DNA of 32,802 nt, taken from contig MCGO01000325.1 in assembly GCA_002104985.1 (NCBI GenBank), forward strand, positions 1 through 32,802, in the 5' to 3' direction. Numbering within the stretch: position 1 is the first letter of the stretch; each line of letters opens with the position of its first letter. The notes under the pieces were generated by a model. The model was not told where the DNA came from and did no database searches. It saw only the letters and a list, made by a program, of their open reading frames with translations. The translations under genes were made by a program, and so were the position numbers. The DNA comes from Rhizoclosmatium globosum. Its lineage: Eukaryota > Chytridiomycota > Chytridiomycetes > Chytridiales > Chytriomycetaceae. Below, piece by piece: positions 19,088 to 29,228 of this stretch.

Positions 19088-21334
19088 ATGGTTCGACAAA
19101 GTCCGCTAGCGACGATATCAAGTCTCTTACGCAGTAGAGCGTCCGCAATCAATAACAAAGAAGGTGAGAATATTGTGTCCTGGATTTGAAGCTTGGCGCT
19201 CCCTCTTTGGTTGTTTAACGTTATATTAAGTATCCAATCACAGCAGTACAAGTCGCCGCAAAAGACAATGTCGCCGATCCAGAGCGAGCTGCCATGGTAA
19301 GCATTCAATGCACTTGCTCTCTTGTTCAGAACAGATTGATATCTAATGATGTCCCTGTTACAGGCGGATCCCAAAACCTTCTCAATCAAAGGTCTTCCGC
19401 TGTCCTACATCATTGAACTAATTGTTGATTGGGGCGGAGTCGCAGCCATCCAAGATCTGACCACAACCCAAATCTGCGAACGATTCCTCAAGCCAATCAC
19501 CGAACAATCCGGCCTCTCTCTCTGCGCACAACTCTTTCTCTCAAACGCTCAATTCAAAGGCAACCCACTCGTCCAAGACGCTTCTTGGTTCATCTCCCAC
19601 GCATGGCAGTACAAATTCACTGAGACTATCGACTCAATCCTCGCTTTTGCCAAGACAGAAAACCTGGATCCATCCACAATGATCATCTGGTTCGACCTGT
19701 TCTCAAACTCCCAACACAACACAGCTGCAAAGCCTTTCGACTGGTGGCAGACCGTGTTCATGAACGCCATCAAATCAATCCACAGCGTCGTAATGGTAAT
19801 CCATCCATGGGAAAACCCGATCCCCTTAAAACGCGTGTGGTGCATCTTTGAAGTATACGCATGTACCGTAACGTCCAGTAATTTCCATATTGCAATGACA
19901 AGTCAAGAGGAGCTCACATTCATTGACGCTTTACACACTCCCGAACGATTCCATGCCGTTCTTGCAAATATCAACAGCCACAAGAGTGAAAGTTGGAACC
20001 CAAGTGACCGTGACTCCATTTTTGAAGTCATCCAACGAACCGTTGGGTTTGTTGCTCTTGACCGCCTCGTATTTGATACAATCTCGAATTGGGTTGTGTC
20101 GTCAATCCAGAAGCTCATGAAACCATACGACAAGGAATCGGAAATGTATTTGATTTTGATGGCTGTGTTGGGAGGGTTTCTGAGACTGCAAGGACGGTAT
20201 CAAGAAGCCGAGGAGATACTCGAGAAATGCGTTGAACGATGGAAGAGAGTGTTTGGAGTCAATGAGCCCAATACGTTCTCTGCCATGAATTTCTTGGGAT
20301 TGGTGTATCAAGAACAAGGAAAACTCTCAGACGCTCTTCCAATCTTTACAGAATGCCTTGAAGGCCAAACACGTCTTCACGGAACTGACGACCTTCGCAC
20401 TCTTCGAACCATGAATCATCTTGGCATGGTACACCAGAATATGGGTAACTTTAAGGCAGCAGAGTCAATCTTTCGCGAATGCAGATTGACTGCAACAAAG
20501 CTGTTTGGCGAAACCGATCTCGAAACCCTACGATACACATCAAACTTGGCTCACTCCCTCCAAACCCAATCCAAGTTCTCCGAGGCAGAACCACTCCTTA
20601 TCCAATGTCTCTCCGCATTCAAAACAATTCATGGACCCGACCACCCATCCACACTCTTATCCATGCTCAACCTCGGTCTCTTTTACATCTCCCAAAAGGA
20701 CTTTATCCGTGCAGAAGAACTCCTTCAAGAATGCTTGGAAACCAGAAAACGCGTCTTGGGTCCAGAACACCCTGACACAATCAATTCGCACTACAACATC
20801 ATTGCGCTCCGGAACGCAGAAGGAAACATCCCAGAAGCATCACGATTGACAGTCCAACTCCTTCAAGACCATACAAAAGCAGTTGTCGAGTTCTTACGCG
20901 TCCAGAAACAGTTCGCATCCGCTGAAGCATTGGTCAAAATTCGCATCAATCACCTAACAAAAGAGGAAGGTCCTGACCACGCGTCAACCTTAGCCGCAAT
21001 AGACATCCTAGCCCAGTTATACCAATCCCAAGACAAATACACCGACTCCGAGCTCCTCATTCGCCAAACCCTCGAAACCCGGACACAAACTCTAGGACTA
21101 CATCACGAAGACACGCTCACATCCATGTACAAACTCGGTCTCGTTCTTTGGTTACAAGATCAATCCGACGCGTCTGAACGCGTGTTTTTCGAGGCGCTTG
21201 AGATTAGAAGGAAGGTTTTTGGTGGTCAACATGAAAAGACAAAGGAACTTGTTGATGTGATTGTGGCGTGTTATCAGTCTGTAGGGCGCTTTGATGACGC
21301 AGATGAATTGCGGGCCAAATACTCAACGTTGTGA
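19088..21334 (+). CDS. TIR-like domain plus nine kinesin-light-chain-type TPRs
   Basis: Exons 19088-19163, 19247-19296 and 19364-21334 join in frame to 698 aa. Residues about 115-260 form a TIR-like domain: WFISHAWQYKF (near 117-127), MIIWFDLFSNSQHN, FDWWQTVFMNAIKSIHSVVM, HPWENPIPLKRVWCIFEVYA (near 190-208). The Glu of WCIFE (about residue 205) sits where TIR NADases carry their catalytic Glu (WCxxE). From about 310 to the end there are nine units of about 42 residues. Examples are YQEAEEILEKCVERWKRVFG, FIRAEELLQECLETRKRVLG and SDASERVFFEALEIRRKVFG. These are the kinesin-light-chain/FDXG-type TPRs seen in many sensor proteins. No nucleotide-binding STAND domain is seen between them. A role in ligand or partner sensing is inferred, not shown. 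Confidence 0.8.
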
Positions 21335-21992
21335 TAAGGAGAATAAAATGTATGTGAAGCTTAGAGCTCGTCAACCTGCAACACAAAAATTGCACTAGAG
21401 GAATTGAGTCAGAACAGTATAATAGCACATGCTATATCGAAATGTTGAAATCTTATGCCCTTGGCCTTAAGTTTCCAAAGTCGGTCGTGCATAACAACGG
21501 TTGATTGACTTGAGATAGCCCATTTCAAAAATGACAGCTCGCTGCCCCAACTACTTACCATCTGTCCGCACCTCCACCGCCAGCAAAACGTGCTCTTGAC
21601 CAGAGTCGAACTGGTGACCTTCGGATTATGAGACCGACGCTTTAACCAACTAAGCCACAAGAGCATGTCCATTGAATGATTACGTAATATAGGAATCAAA
21701 TATTACTTCAGAGTGAACTTTGGCTCAAGGTTAATATAATAAATCATACGGATTTCACAGCAATTGGTGGAGAATTAATCTACGTTACGTATATTTATTG
21801 CCATAAGAAAACGCATGCTATCCTGGTTCTCTTTACCTGGATGCATTGCCTTTTTATCCTCCCCTTCAAGTATCGTGGATTCTTTGTCGATGATATCATA
21901 ATGGATTCGAAATCCAATCACAAGCCAACACATGTACAAAATAGTCTCCCGATTTTCCCCGCTCAGCCAGCAAAACCATCCCAAACTTGCAC
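21335..21992. other. Intergenic region containing a tRNA gene
   Basis: Apart from the minus-strand tRNA-Met and its conserved 3' flank, I see only AT-rich sequence. The plus-strand part just before 21993 should hold the promoter of the PLP-enzyme remnant. Confidence 0.5.
21591..21664 (-). tRNA. tRNA-Met (CAT), elongator, second copy
   Basis: The reverse strand gives the same 74-nt cloverleaf as 16476-16549 (acceptor GCTCTTG/CAAGAGC, anticodon loop CTCATAA). The 23 bases 3' of it (21590-21568) match those after the first copy at about 20 positions, including the T4 terminator and CTGGCGGTGGAGGTG. This shows a relatively recent duplication of gene plus terminator. Confidence 0.95.
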
Positions 21993-22933
21993 ATGTCAAC
22001 CGACTCTCCTACCCTTTTGGCTAAACCGGGCACATCCGAAATGCGTTCTCTCTTCTCAATCGCCCCCGACGTAACTCCAACAAACAATGGCTCTTTCGGA
22101 ACAGTGCCCAAATCCGTCCTCAACTACAAAATCGACTGGCTAAAGCGAATCGATGCCAATGCAGATGTTTACTTCAACTACGAATACGATGCTGAGCTTG
22201 ACAGAGCGCTTCTCCCCGTGGCCAAGGTGCTTGGACTTTCTGACGTCGAAGATATCGTGTTTGTGTCGATGGAGCCCAAGTCATTGGCGCGATTCCAGTA
22301 AACCTTCCAACCCTCGTCCCAGACTTTTTCATCACCAACCCACATAAGTGGCTGTACGTTCCCCGAAGCTGTGCAGTACTCTACGTTGACAAAAAGTGGC
22401 ACAAGCATATGGTGCATCCAGTTGCTACATCAAACGGGTGGAGAGTTGGATTCACAAGGTTTGTCGGAACTTTTACAGTTTTCGTCACTGATACAGACAA
22501 GACCAGGAACCTCCGACGTAACAAACTATCTCTGCGCCCCAGCCTCTCTCGAATTTATTGACAAAATTGGAGGCCTCGATGCCATTATGGAATACAACCA
22601 TAACCTTGCGAAAGTTGGTGGAGAAATCGTCGCTCGCCATTTAAACACTTCCATCATGACAAACCCGTCCACGAATGAAGCTACATCCGGCCACAACTAT
22701 TTCGGGTCAATGGTGACATTGAACTCCCTTCCACACCTCACACCCAACAAATGGGAGAAGACGCTTTCTTCGCAGGCCTTAAACAAAGTATGATGAAGGA
22801 CCACAAAGTCGCGTGTTTCGTCTTCAAGCATGGTGGAAAATGGTTTGTGCGCCTTTCTGCCCAGGTCTACCTTTCTGACGACGATTTCAACCGCGTTGGG
22901 AAACTCTTGCGTGTTAAATTGTATGGATATTGA
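21993..22933 (+). pseudogene. PLP-dependent aminotransferase (isopenicillin-N-epimerase-like, class V) with internal deletion
   Basis: ATG 21993 opens a class-V PLP enzyme N-terminus: APDVTPTNNGSFGTVPKSVL, DVYFNYEYDAELDRALLPVA, LSDVEDIVFV. Families of this type continue with a NATxGVN motif and about 150 residues of substrate and cofactor site. Here, at about 22255-22275, the sequence jumps straight to VDGAQVIGAIPVNLPTLVPD in another frame, followed by FITNPHKWLYVPRSCAVLYV with the PLP-binding Lys in NPHKW. After an intron-like stretch near 22459 come RPGTSDVTNYLCAPASLEFI, then DAFFAGLKQSMMKDHK and KWFVRLSAQVYLSDDDFNRV, ending at 22933. Two further frame changes are needed, near 22500 and 22758. 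The missing core makes a working fold unlikely, so I call it a pseudogene. Substrate is unknown. Confidence 0.75.
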
Positions 22934-23138
22934 ATAAAATTGAAGATAGCCAGAAAACTTGAAACGGGTAAGGAAGCGTATTTTGAGGTCTATTCGGATT
23001 GATATTTACGTTGGTTTGATCAATTTCTCTTTCCCCAAAGAAAATATAGCTCTATGCTATATAAATCTAAGAAGTACTCTTCGCGTTTTCTCCTCTTTCT
23101 TTTCTGATTATTTAGTTGTTAGCTCTTCACGTCAACAA

Positions 23139-23221
23139 GGGAGTATGTCCGAGTGGTCTAAGGAGCTGGACTTGAAATCCAGTATGCTCTGCATGCGCAG
23201 GTTCAAACCCTGCTGCTCTCG
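23139..23221 (+). tRNA. tRNA-Ser (TGA)
   Basis: The 83-nt type II tRNA has acceptor arms GGGAGTA and TGCTCTC (with two G-T pairs), D region CCGAGTGGTCTAAGG, anticodon stem-loop CTGGA-CTTGAAA-TCCAG (anticodon UGA), a long variable arm (TGCTCTGCATGCGCA), T loop TTCAAAC and discriminator G, all typical of serine. No intron. Confidence 0.93.
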
Positions 23222-23451
23222 CTTATTGTTTGGATGACGTTGGTTGTAGATGTTGGGGTTGGTGTGTGGGTGTTTCGAATTCGATTGAGCCAGTTGAGAC
23301 AACCCGTTTTTGGTTGAAAGCGTTTCAGTTTTCCGTTTTGTTTCTGAATTGTCCTTATACGTTCTGTCTCTGTGACATGCGAATATTTTGGAAGTAGGAG
23401 TTTCGAAACCACAACACGCATCCATGCAACAAACCAAAAACGCTTCTCGTG

Positions 23452-23524
23452 AGGTCGTACCCAGACTCGAACTGGGGTTACAGGTATCAGAAACCTGGGT
23501 GCTGAACCACTTCACTATACAACC
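23452..23524 (-). tRNA. tRNA-Gln (CTG)
   Basis: The reverse strand reads GGTTGTATAGTGAAGTGG at the 5' end, with anticodon stem-loop CAGGT-TTCTGAT-ACCTG (anticodon CUG), T arm CCCAGTTCGAGTCTGGG and acceptor 3' strand TACGACC with discriminator T. The 73-nt gene resembles fungal tRNA-Gln. It lies 230 bp from tRNA-Ser in the opposite direction. Confidence 0.92.
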
Positions 23525-24053
23525 TTGATGTTTGACAGCAATTATTTAACTATGTTTGATATAGGAACTACACTATACAACCTATGGCAGAGAAGGATAA
23601 TTAAAATATTATGGCAATTTGGGAAGAAAGGATAGGATATCAGAAGTGGCAATTTTGATTTGCGGCTATATTAGAATTTATTCTCGACTCATCGTAGAGA
23701 ATATTACCAGATGTATTTATGAATATACATAACAAAATACTCAAATACAATAGAATGTCTATACTTTGAACCCATTCTTCAACTCAGGTAGGATAACTTT
23801 TTTGGAATGGCTCTTCGTTTTTCGAAAACTGTCATATAGAAGTGGGACAAACCCGTTTCAAGGGATAATTTGTCTCGTGTATTCACACAAGCTCCGTCGA
23901 TCAAAATGTTGAATATTTAGTAAGTCAAAGTGATAACACGAGAATTGATGTCCTGAAGGTGACTACTTTGGGAAATCAAGTGAAATGAAATGTACTTTAT
24001 GTGATTATGTTGAAAGCGAGTTGTTCTCTGATTTTGTCGTCTCTATTTCAGCC
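23525..24053. other. Intergenic AT-rich region
   Basis: No gene is supported. The frame of the following MYND gene stays open back to an ATG at 23985, so the 5' part may be coding or untranslated. Confidence 0.5.
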
Positions 24054-24785
24054 ATGGAGAATCGAGCGTCACACCTGCGTGTAATTAGTACTGCACCACT
24101 TGGACTGGGCCAATCCAAAGAAAGGGCACTTCATTGTCTCCTTGATGAATCAACGACTTCCAAGTCATCTGAAAGAGACGCCCTCGAAACCATCGCTGGC
24201 AATCTCACAGAGCACACTTACATCCGTGCATTGGCAGCATTGGTCCTTGCCCGCTCTCAAACCCACATTCAGAAACGCATGAATAAAAATGAATGGGGAG
24301 ACAGGTTTGCCAGACTCACGACAGACTTGACTATGGAGCAAATTGATGGGCTTGTCTGGGCTCCCCCGGATTACTCAACCGATTATAACACCTGTACATA
24401 CATCCAGCTTCCAATGCATGAATATATGTACAATCCACGAAGCATTTTATCCAAGTCAATGGCAGTCTTTGACCCACAACCAGAACACTACCTCGACCTC
24501 AATCCACTCCTCAAACTTCAAGGCGACGGACCAACAATGCTCCACAGATTATGCATCTACGGAATTGGGTCAGATACATTGTGTCGCAACATCTGCGGAA
24601 CAGTCAAAACCGTCAACAAAGCCCAAGAATCATTATCTCTCTCCATATCGAAACTCAAAAAATGCGATGGATGCCGGGCCGCGTATTACTGTTCCCGGGA
24701 ATGCCAGACCAAACATTGGAAAGCGGGCCATAAGTTATACTGTCGACCTATAAACGAATTGAAGAAGGAATCAACCTTGTCGTAG
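24054..24785 (+). CDS. MYND-type zinc-finger protein
   Basis: The frame encodes 243 aa from ATG 24054 (MENRASHLRVIS). An in-frame ATG at 23985 would add 23 residues (MKCTLCDYVESELF) and cannot be excluded. Residues 1-160 are unrecognised, with a helical region near LEQTIAGNL-like and LARSQTHIQKR stretches. The C-terminus is a MYND finger: CRNIC, then after a long spacer KCDGCRAAYYCSRECQTKHW and GHKLYC. MYND fingers bind proline-rich partners, so a protein-protein role is likely. The first Cys pair is spaced by three rather than two residues and the spacer is long, so zinc site 1 may be atypical. Such fungal proteins are common and mostly uncharacterised. Confidence 0.8.
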   Translation: MENRASHLRVISTAPLGLGQSKERALHCLLDESTTSKSSERDALETIAGNLTEHTYIRALAALVLARSQTHIQKRMNKNEWGDRFARLTTDLTMEQIDGLVWAPPDYSTDYNTCTYIQLPMHEYMYNPRSILSKSMAVFDPQPEHYLDLNPLLKLQGDGPTMLHRLCIYGIGSDTLCRNICGTVKTVNKAQESLSLSISKLKKCDGCRAAYYCSRECQTKHWKAGHKLYCRPINELKKESTLS

Positions 24786-24852
24786 AGGGTAGGCTAAAGG
24801 ATGGTCAATTAAATTGATCTATCCCCTCTTCTCCACCTTCTCGCTGACATAC

Positions 24853-24933
24853 CTCAAACCCATGTCTTTTCAAAGCAATCGCAGTGATTGCACCAGATGG
24901 TCCTCCGCCAATGACAGCGACTCGTCTTCCCAT
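24853..24933 (-). pseudogene. Orphan first exon of a FAD-dependent oxidoreductase
   Basis: ATG 24933 starts MGRRVAVIGGGPSGAITAIA, continuing LKRHGFE. This is a textbook N-terminal Rossmann beta-alpha-beta with GxGxxG for FAD, as in flavin monooxygenases. After 27 codons a clean donor GTATGT follows (24852). Downstream on this strand lies only the antisense of the MYND gene, with no visible second exon. It is most likely a gene fragment left by rearrangement. It could also be an exon of a gene with a very long intron beyond the MYND gene, but none is visible. Confidence 0.55.
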
Positions 24934-25008
24934 TTGATTAACTGTTGTTGGTTGTGGGGAGGCAAAGTGAGGCTTTTCGCAACCAATTTAATAACACAAT
25001 TTAATGAG

Positions 25009-28000
25009 TTATTCATCACGCCTCCATCCAACTCCCTGCACATCTCTGACCTCAATATCTTCTTCCTCACTCGCGTAATCCTCCTCCACTAAATTGCCAT
25101 AACTCTTGCTCCCTCCAACCTTCTCTTTGGGAACAGGATAACCAACACACGCCCCATTCACTTCACAGTACCGCACAAGCTTCTCCCAATATTTATCTCC
25201 ACACAGAATCTCAGGGTTTCCAATTATAATCATCAACGATTTCGCGCGAGAAATCGAAACGTTGAAGCGTTTCGGGTTTCTCAAGAATCCGATATTGAAC
25301 TTCTGGTCTTTTTCGATCCACTGCGCAGAGGAGCGAACAGTTGACAGGATGATCACTTTCTTTTCATCGCCTTGGAATTCTTCGACAGTTCCCACTCTGA
25401 TGCGAGACCATCCTTCTTTTTGGAGACGTGCACGGATTTTGTCAATCTGCTTGCGGTATGGAGTGATGATTCCGATTTCGTCCATGGTGAGTCCAATATT
25501 TGAAGCCTTTTCTGTTTGGAACATGTTTGAGCCAAATAGACCTCCACCACGTCCCGTCTTTGGAGGCGATGCACCAGTCAATAGAGTCTTTAAGTAGTCA
25601 AGAACTGTGTTGACTTCGTCCATGTTGAACCAAGAAGGGGAAGAACCCTCACGTTCATCCTTACCGCAGACACTGTGTTCAAAACGAGCAAGTTAAAAGG
25701 ATGTAAAAAGAGTGGATGAAACATACCCATGGAATACAAGCGGAAACTCGTTTCTGTTTGGCAACCAACTGAGCCGACTCAACTTCCCATCATTCTTGGC
25801 ACAACACACCAAATCCCCATCATAGAAAGTCTTCGAATACAGCTCCAAAATAGCAGGATGCGAGCGATAATTATCAACCAGCTGCACGATATTGTGAGGA
25901 TTCTGGTACCGCTCACCAACAACATCATCCCCACCCTTCCTTCCATACGCAGAACAAGTCTCGACAAGCCTTTCAAGGTACGACATACTATATCCACACT
26001 GCTCCGCCAAATCACTTCTCACAATAGGTCCTAACTGCTTTGGATCTCCGACAATTACAAGCTGCGGAAGTTTCCCCGCCACAACATTATTCTTCGACGT
26101 ATTGAAATCCCCCGCAATTTTCTTGAACAAGGAGCGTTCCTCCTGCTTCACATCCTTCTCCTTCAACACCTTCAACATTGGCGAGACAGCACCGCCGACA
26201 CCCGCCCAGAACTCCGTTTCCGTCGCGTGTCCGACTTCATCACAGAAAATGTGGGTGAACCAGTTTTCGAGGGCTCCGTTGGGTCCTGGGACTGGATCAA
26301 AGGCTCCCATTCCTTGTAACGCGGAGGCTGTGTAGAGGGTTGTGCATACGACACGGTAGGTAGATAACTCAGATTGGGATTTAGGGATCACGTAGATGCC
26401 CTTTCGGTCGTCACGAAGCGAGTATCGTGCGATGAAATGTGGGACTGACTCAGGGGACCTGGTGTATGCGTTCACTCTGATCATTTGGGAGGGAGGTAAA
26501 CCGCCTGGTTGTGCATCAGAGAGACGGTGGACGATCAAGTCGACAGCTGCGTTTGATGGAGCCGTTACTAAAATTCTTGCGTTTGGCATCATTCTAAGTG
26601 CCAGCTTCACAGCTTCAACAAGTGTTTTCTGTTATTTACGAGTCAGAAATGGTAGTGATGGATATATTTAGGACTCACAGTTTTGCCTGTTCCAGGAGGT
26701 CCAAAAATGACGAATGGCGTCTGAGACTCTCTTTTGGACACAATTTGAGCAACAGCCTTGATTTGGTGAGTATTGAGCGTAACGTTCTTCAAAAGCTGGT
26801 TCCGACGAATTTCGAAATCTTGTAAATTCGCAGTCTCTGTTTTCGTCATAGGAACATTCACAGGGAATGTCCAACAAGAAGCTTGTTTTGCAACAAATCC
26901 TGCAAAACAAAATTACGAGCTAAATAAGCAACTCATCGCTAAAAACACCACTTACCAATCAAATCCAACGACCGATGCGCTCTCTTGAAACAAGTCCTCG
27001 AAAAGTTAAACTCCACGTCGACCTTCATTCCCTTAATATAAACCCCACGATGGAATTTCTGGTCAAACTTGAGATTCACTGAATTCAATTCAACCTTGTG
27101 CACGTATCCTTCATACCGCTGTCCGTTCCCCAACTTAACAATAATTTTGTCACCGTACAGAACGCTGGGCCTGTTCTCGGCGAGACCAGGAACCATCAAA
27201 CGTAAGAGTGAGTTGTTGCTCAATGGTTCCAGTGTTTCCCCAAGTTGGTCGTATGCACGGATATCTACAACCATTTGGAATTCTTCGAGGTAGAGCATGG
27301 AATGGAATCGGCGAGAGAATGTTTCCCACGTCAATGCTTCTGATGTGAAGGATTGAATAACCTGTGGCTTCTTGTCTTTGGGGGCCTTCGAGTCTTGATC
27401 AAACAGTCGCTTAAGTGACGGTGGAGCCGTGTATTTTGGAAGTTCGTATTTGAATGTGTCGAATTCGGGGCTGTAAAAGGGGTAATTAGATCATAAAAAC
27501 CCCCCCGAATTAGTCACCGTGGAGGAGCTTCTCCAGGAATAGCAGGCACAGCATTATCATCAATAACAATTTTACGGGGCTTGTAAGGAATGGAAGCAGT
27601 AGGAAACTCGAGGTTCGGGTTTTCAGCGTCAGCAACGATACGGAACTGAACGACTCTGTCGATCCGAAAGTTATCAATCAAAAACACGATTCGGCGACTA
27701 AAAAAGCCAATGTGTTGCGTCGAGAGCTTCAAAACAACTTGGAAAGGGCTGTTTTTCTGAATGAGTACCGATTTGACTGTGCCTCCAGAAGAATTTTGGA
27801 AGGATAGCTGAGCTGTGGAAGGATCTTCTTCGGCGAGAATGTTGACGATTCGGCGAGGGAAGTTGTATCCATTGTGAATTTCAAATGAGACAGTGTAAGT
27901 GGTTCCAATACTGAACAGACCAACGGTGTCATTCTCAATGGTTCTCGGAGCGGAACTACAAAGGACTGGTTGCAGTTCGTTGATGTTGACTCGGCCATTG

Positions 28001-29138
28001 TACTTTGTAGCAATGCCAAGATCTTCATTTTCAGCAGTTACAAGGAAGGCGACTTTGGTTCGAGGGCGACCATACTTTTGAAGGACACGATGTCGCGTGA
28101 GATAGAGCACAGCCAAAGAGGGAGCACCCATTATTTCACAAATCACCAACGGAAATATTGGGTTGACCTTGTATCGGGATTCAAAGAGCTTCTCGTGTTC
28201 GTTGAAACGAGAAGGTTGATTCCTGCGTTGTCGACAAAAGTCTCTGAACAAACGATACGCATCCTTCAGCTTGTCAACAGTTTCGAGATGAGCGAGACGG
28301 GCAGCGGTTGGTACTTTCAGGAGAGTTTCTTTGAAGGCGTCCAGGAATGGAAGGACGGCATCAGGAATGTCTGCAAGGTTGTTTACAACAAAGTCTTGTT
28401 TCTGAGGGTTAAGGTTCGCCGCTGAAGGCCTTTGGGTTACAGAGCGAGGCGCCTTTGGTGATGAATTCATAATAGCCAATCCAGTCATCATTGAGTTTGC
28501 AAGGTCGTCAACGGCTTGGTTTATCGACGTTCTTCCCACCAACTTTCTCCACGCCATCAAGGTATAGGCAGCATCGTTTCCTGCATTATGAAATGAGCCA
28601 GGCGTGACCGAGATGCCAAGTTTCAAGCACAAGTTCTCGAGGGATATCTTTCCCTTCTCGTTATATTGGGAGGCATACAGATCGCCTGTGTCGACAACAA
28701 CCAAATCATCGAACGAGTCCAAGTCGACATTGTTCCTGAGCAGCACGTTCCTGTCGCCTGTTCCATTGTGCAGCACGAGTGTTGCGCAGTTGACCAGGAC
28801 TTGGGTGACTGTGAAAGCGATCTTATCGTTACTGGTCAGTTCAACACCACCACCGAACACCGAACCCAAAGAGAAAGAGAAAGAGAAAGAGACAAAGAGA
28901 GACCCACGTGCGCCTTTGAAACAACTTCGTCTTTTCCAAACACGAATCCGGTCGTCGACGTTGGCGCAAACCGCGACTTGAACCGGCCGTCCGAGTGTTC
29001 GCGAACAAGAATGTTTCGATGCGCGGCCGCCGACTCCGCGCCCGCCTGCACTGCGAACCCTATCTGCGTCACGTGTTGTCCGCCGGTGCCGTCGAACCAC
29101 TCCAGGTCAATGGCGCACACGGGATACGCGATCGTCAT
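25009..29138 (-). CDS. DEDDh 3'-5' exonuclease fused to Sde3/MOV10-type SF1 RNA helicase
   Basis: Six exons (29138-28904, 28808-27518, 27470-26956, 26899-26679, 26628-25727, 25672-25009) sum to 3828 nt, a 1275-aa protein with no frame break. Residues 1-190 are a DEDDh exonuclease: Exo I AIDLEWFDG, Exo II LVLHNGTGDRNVL, Exo III FHNAGNDAAYTL with the catalytic His. A linker of about 180 aa follows. The MOV10/Sde3 N-terminal beta region comes next (GTTYTVSFEIHNGYNFPRRI), then ETFSRRFHSMLYLEEFQMVV. Helicase motifs are all present: GPPGTGKT (26702-26679), DEVGHATE in place of DEAG, VGDPKQLGP, NYRSHPAILE, GTVEEFQGDEKKVIILSTVR, NVSISRAKSLMIIIGN. The C-terminus is acidic. Sde3/MOV10 proteins unwind RNA in silencing and decay. 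The fused nuclease suggests coupled unwinding and 3'-end degradation. A role in RNAi or transposon control is inference. Confidence 0.9.
28870..28902. repeat. GA-rich (gagaaa)n tract inside intron 1 of the exonuclease-helicase gene
   Basis: Iterated gagaaa/gaga units lie within the intron 28903-28809, next to its 5' splice site. On the gene strand this is a CT-rich tract, which can bind pyrimidine-tract proteins. It is also open in frame, so retention would add Ser/Leu repeats (SLSLSLSLSL). Length variation among strains is likely. Confidence 0.6.
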
Positions 29139-29228
29139 TTGTGTTTCTTTAAAGTGCTTGGGTGGTTGTTAATATCTTTAAAACAATAAAGAAAAGAAAA
29201 GAAGGAAAATGTAAGTAAAGGTATATCC

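Noticed and set aside
23571..23583. Second copy of cactatacaacct, identical to the 5' part of tRNA-Gln (23513-23525, reverse strand)
   Set aside because: Only 13 bases and no other tRNA features; may be a tRNA fragment but could be chance.
28604..29189. Several long plus-strand ORFs opposite the exonuclease part
   Set aside because: They are antisense shadows of conserved exonuclease exons and have no domain likeness.
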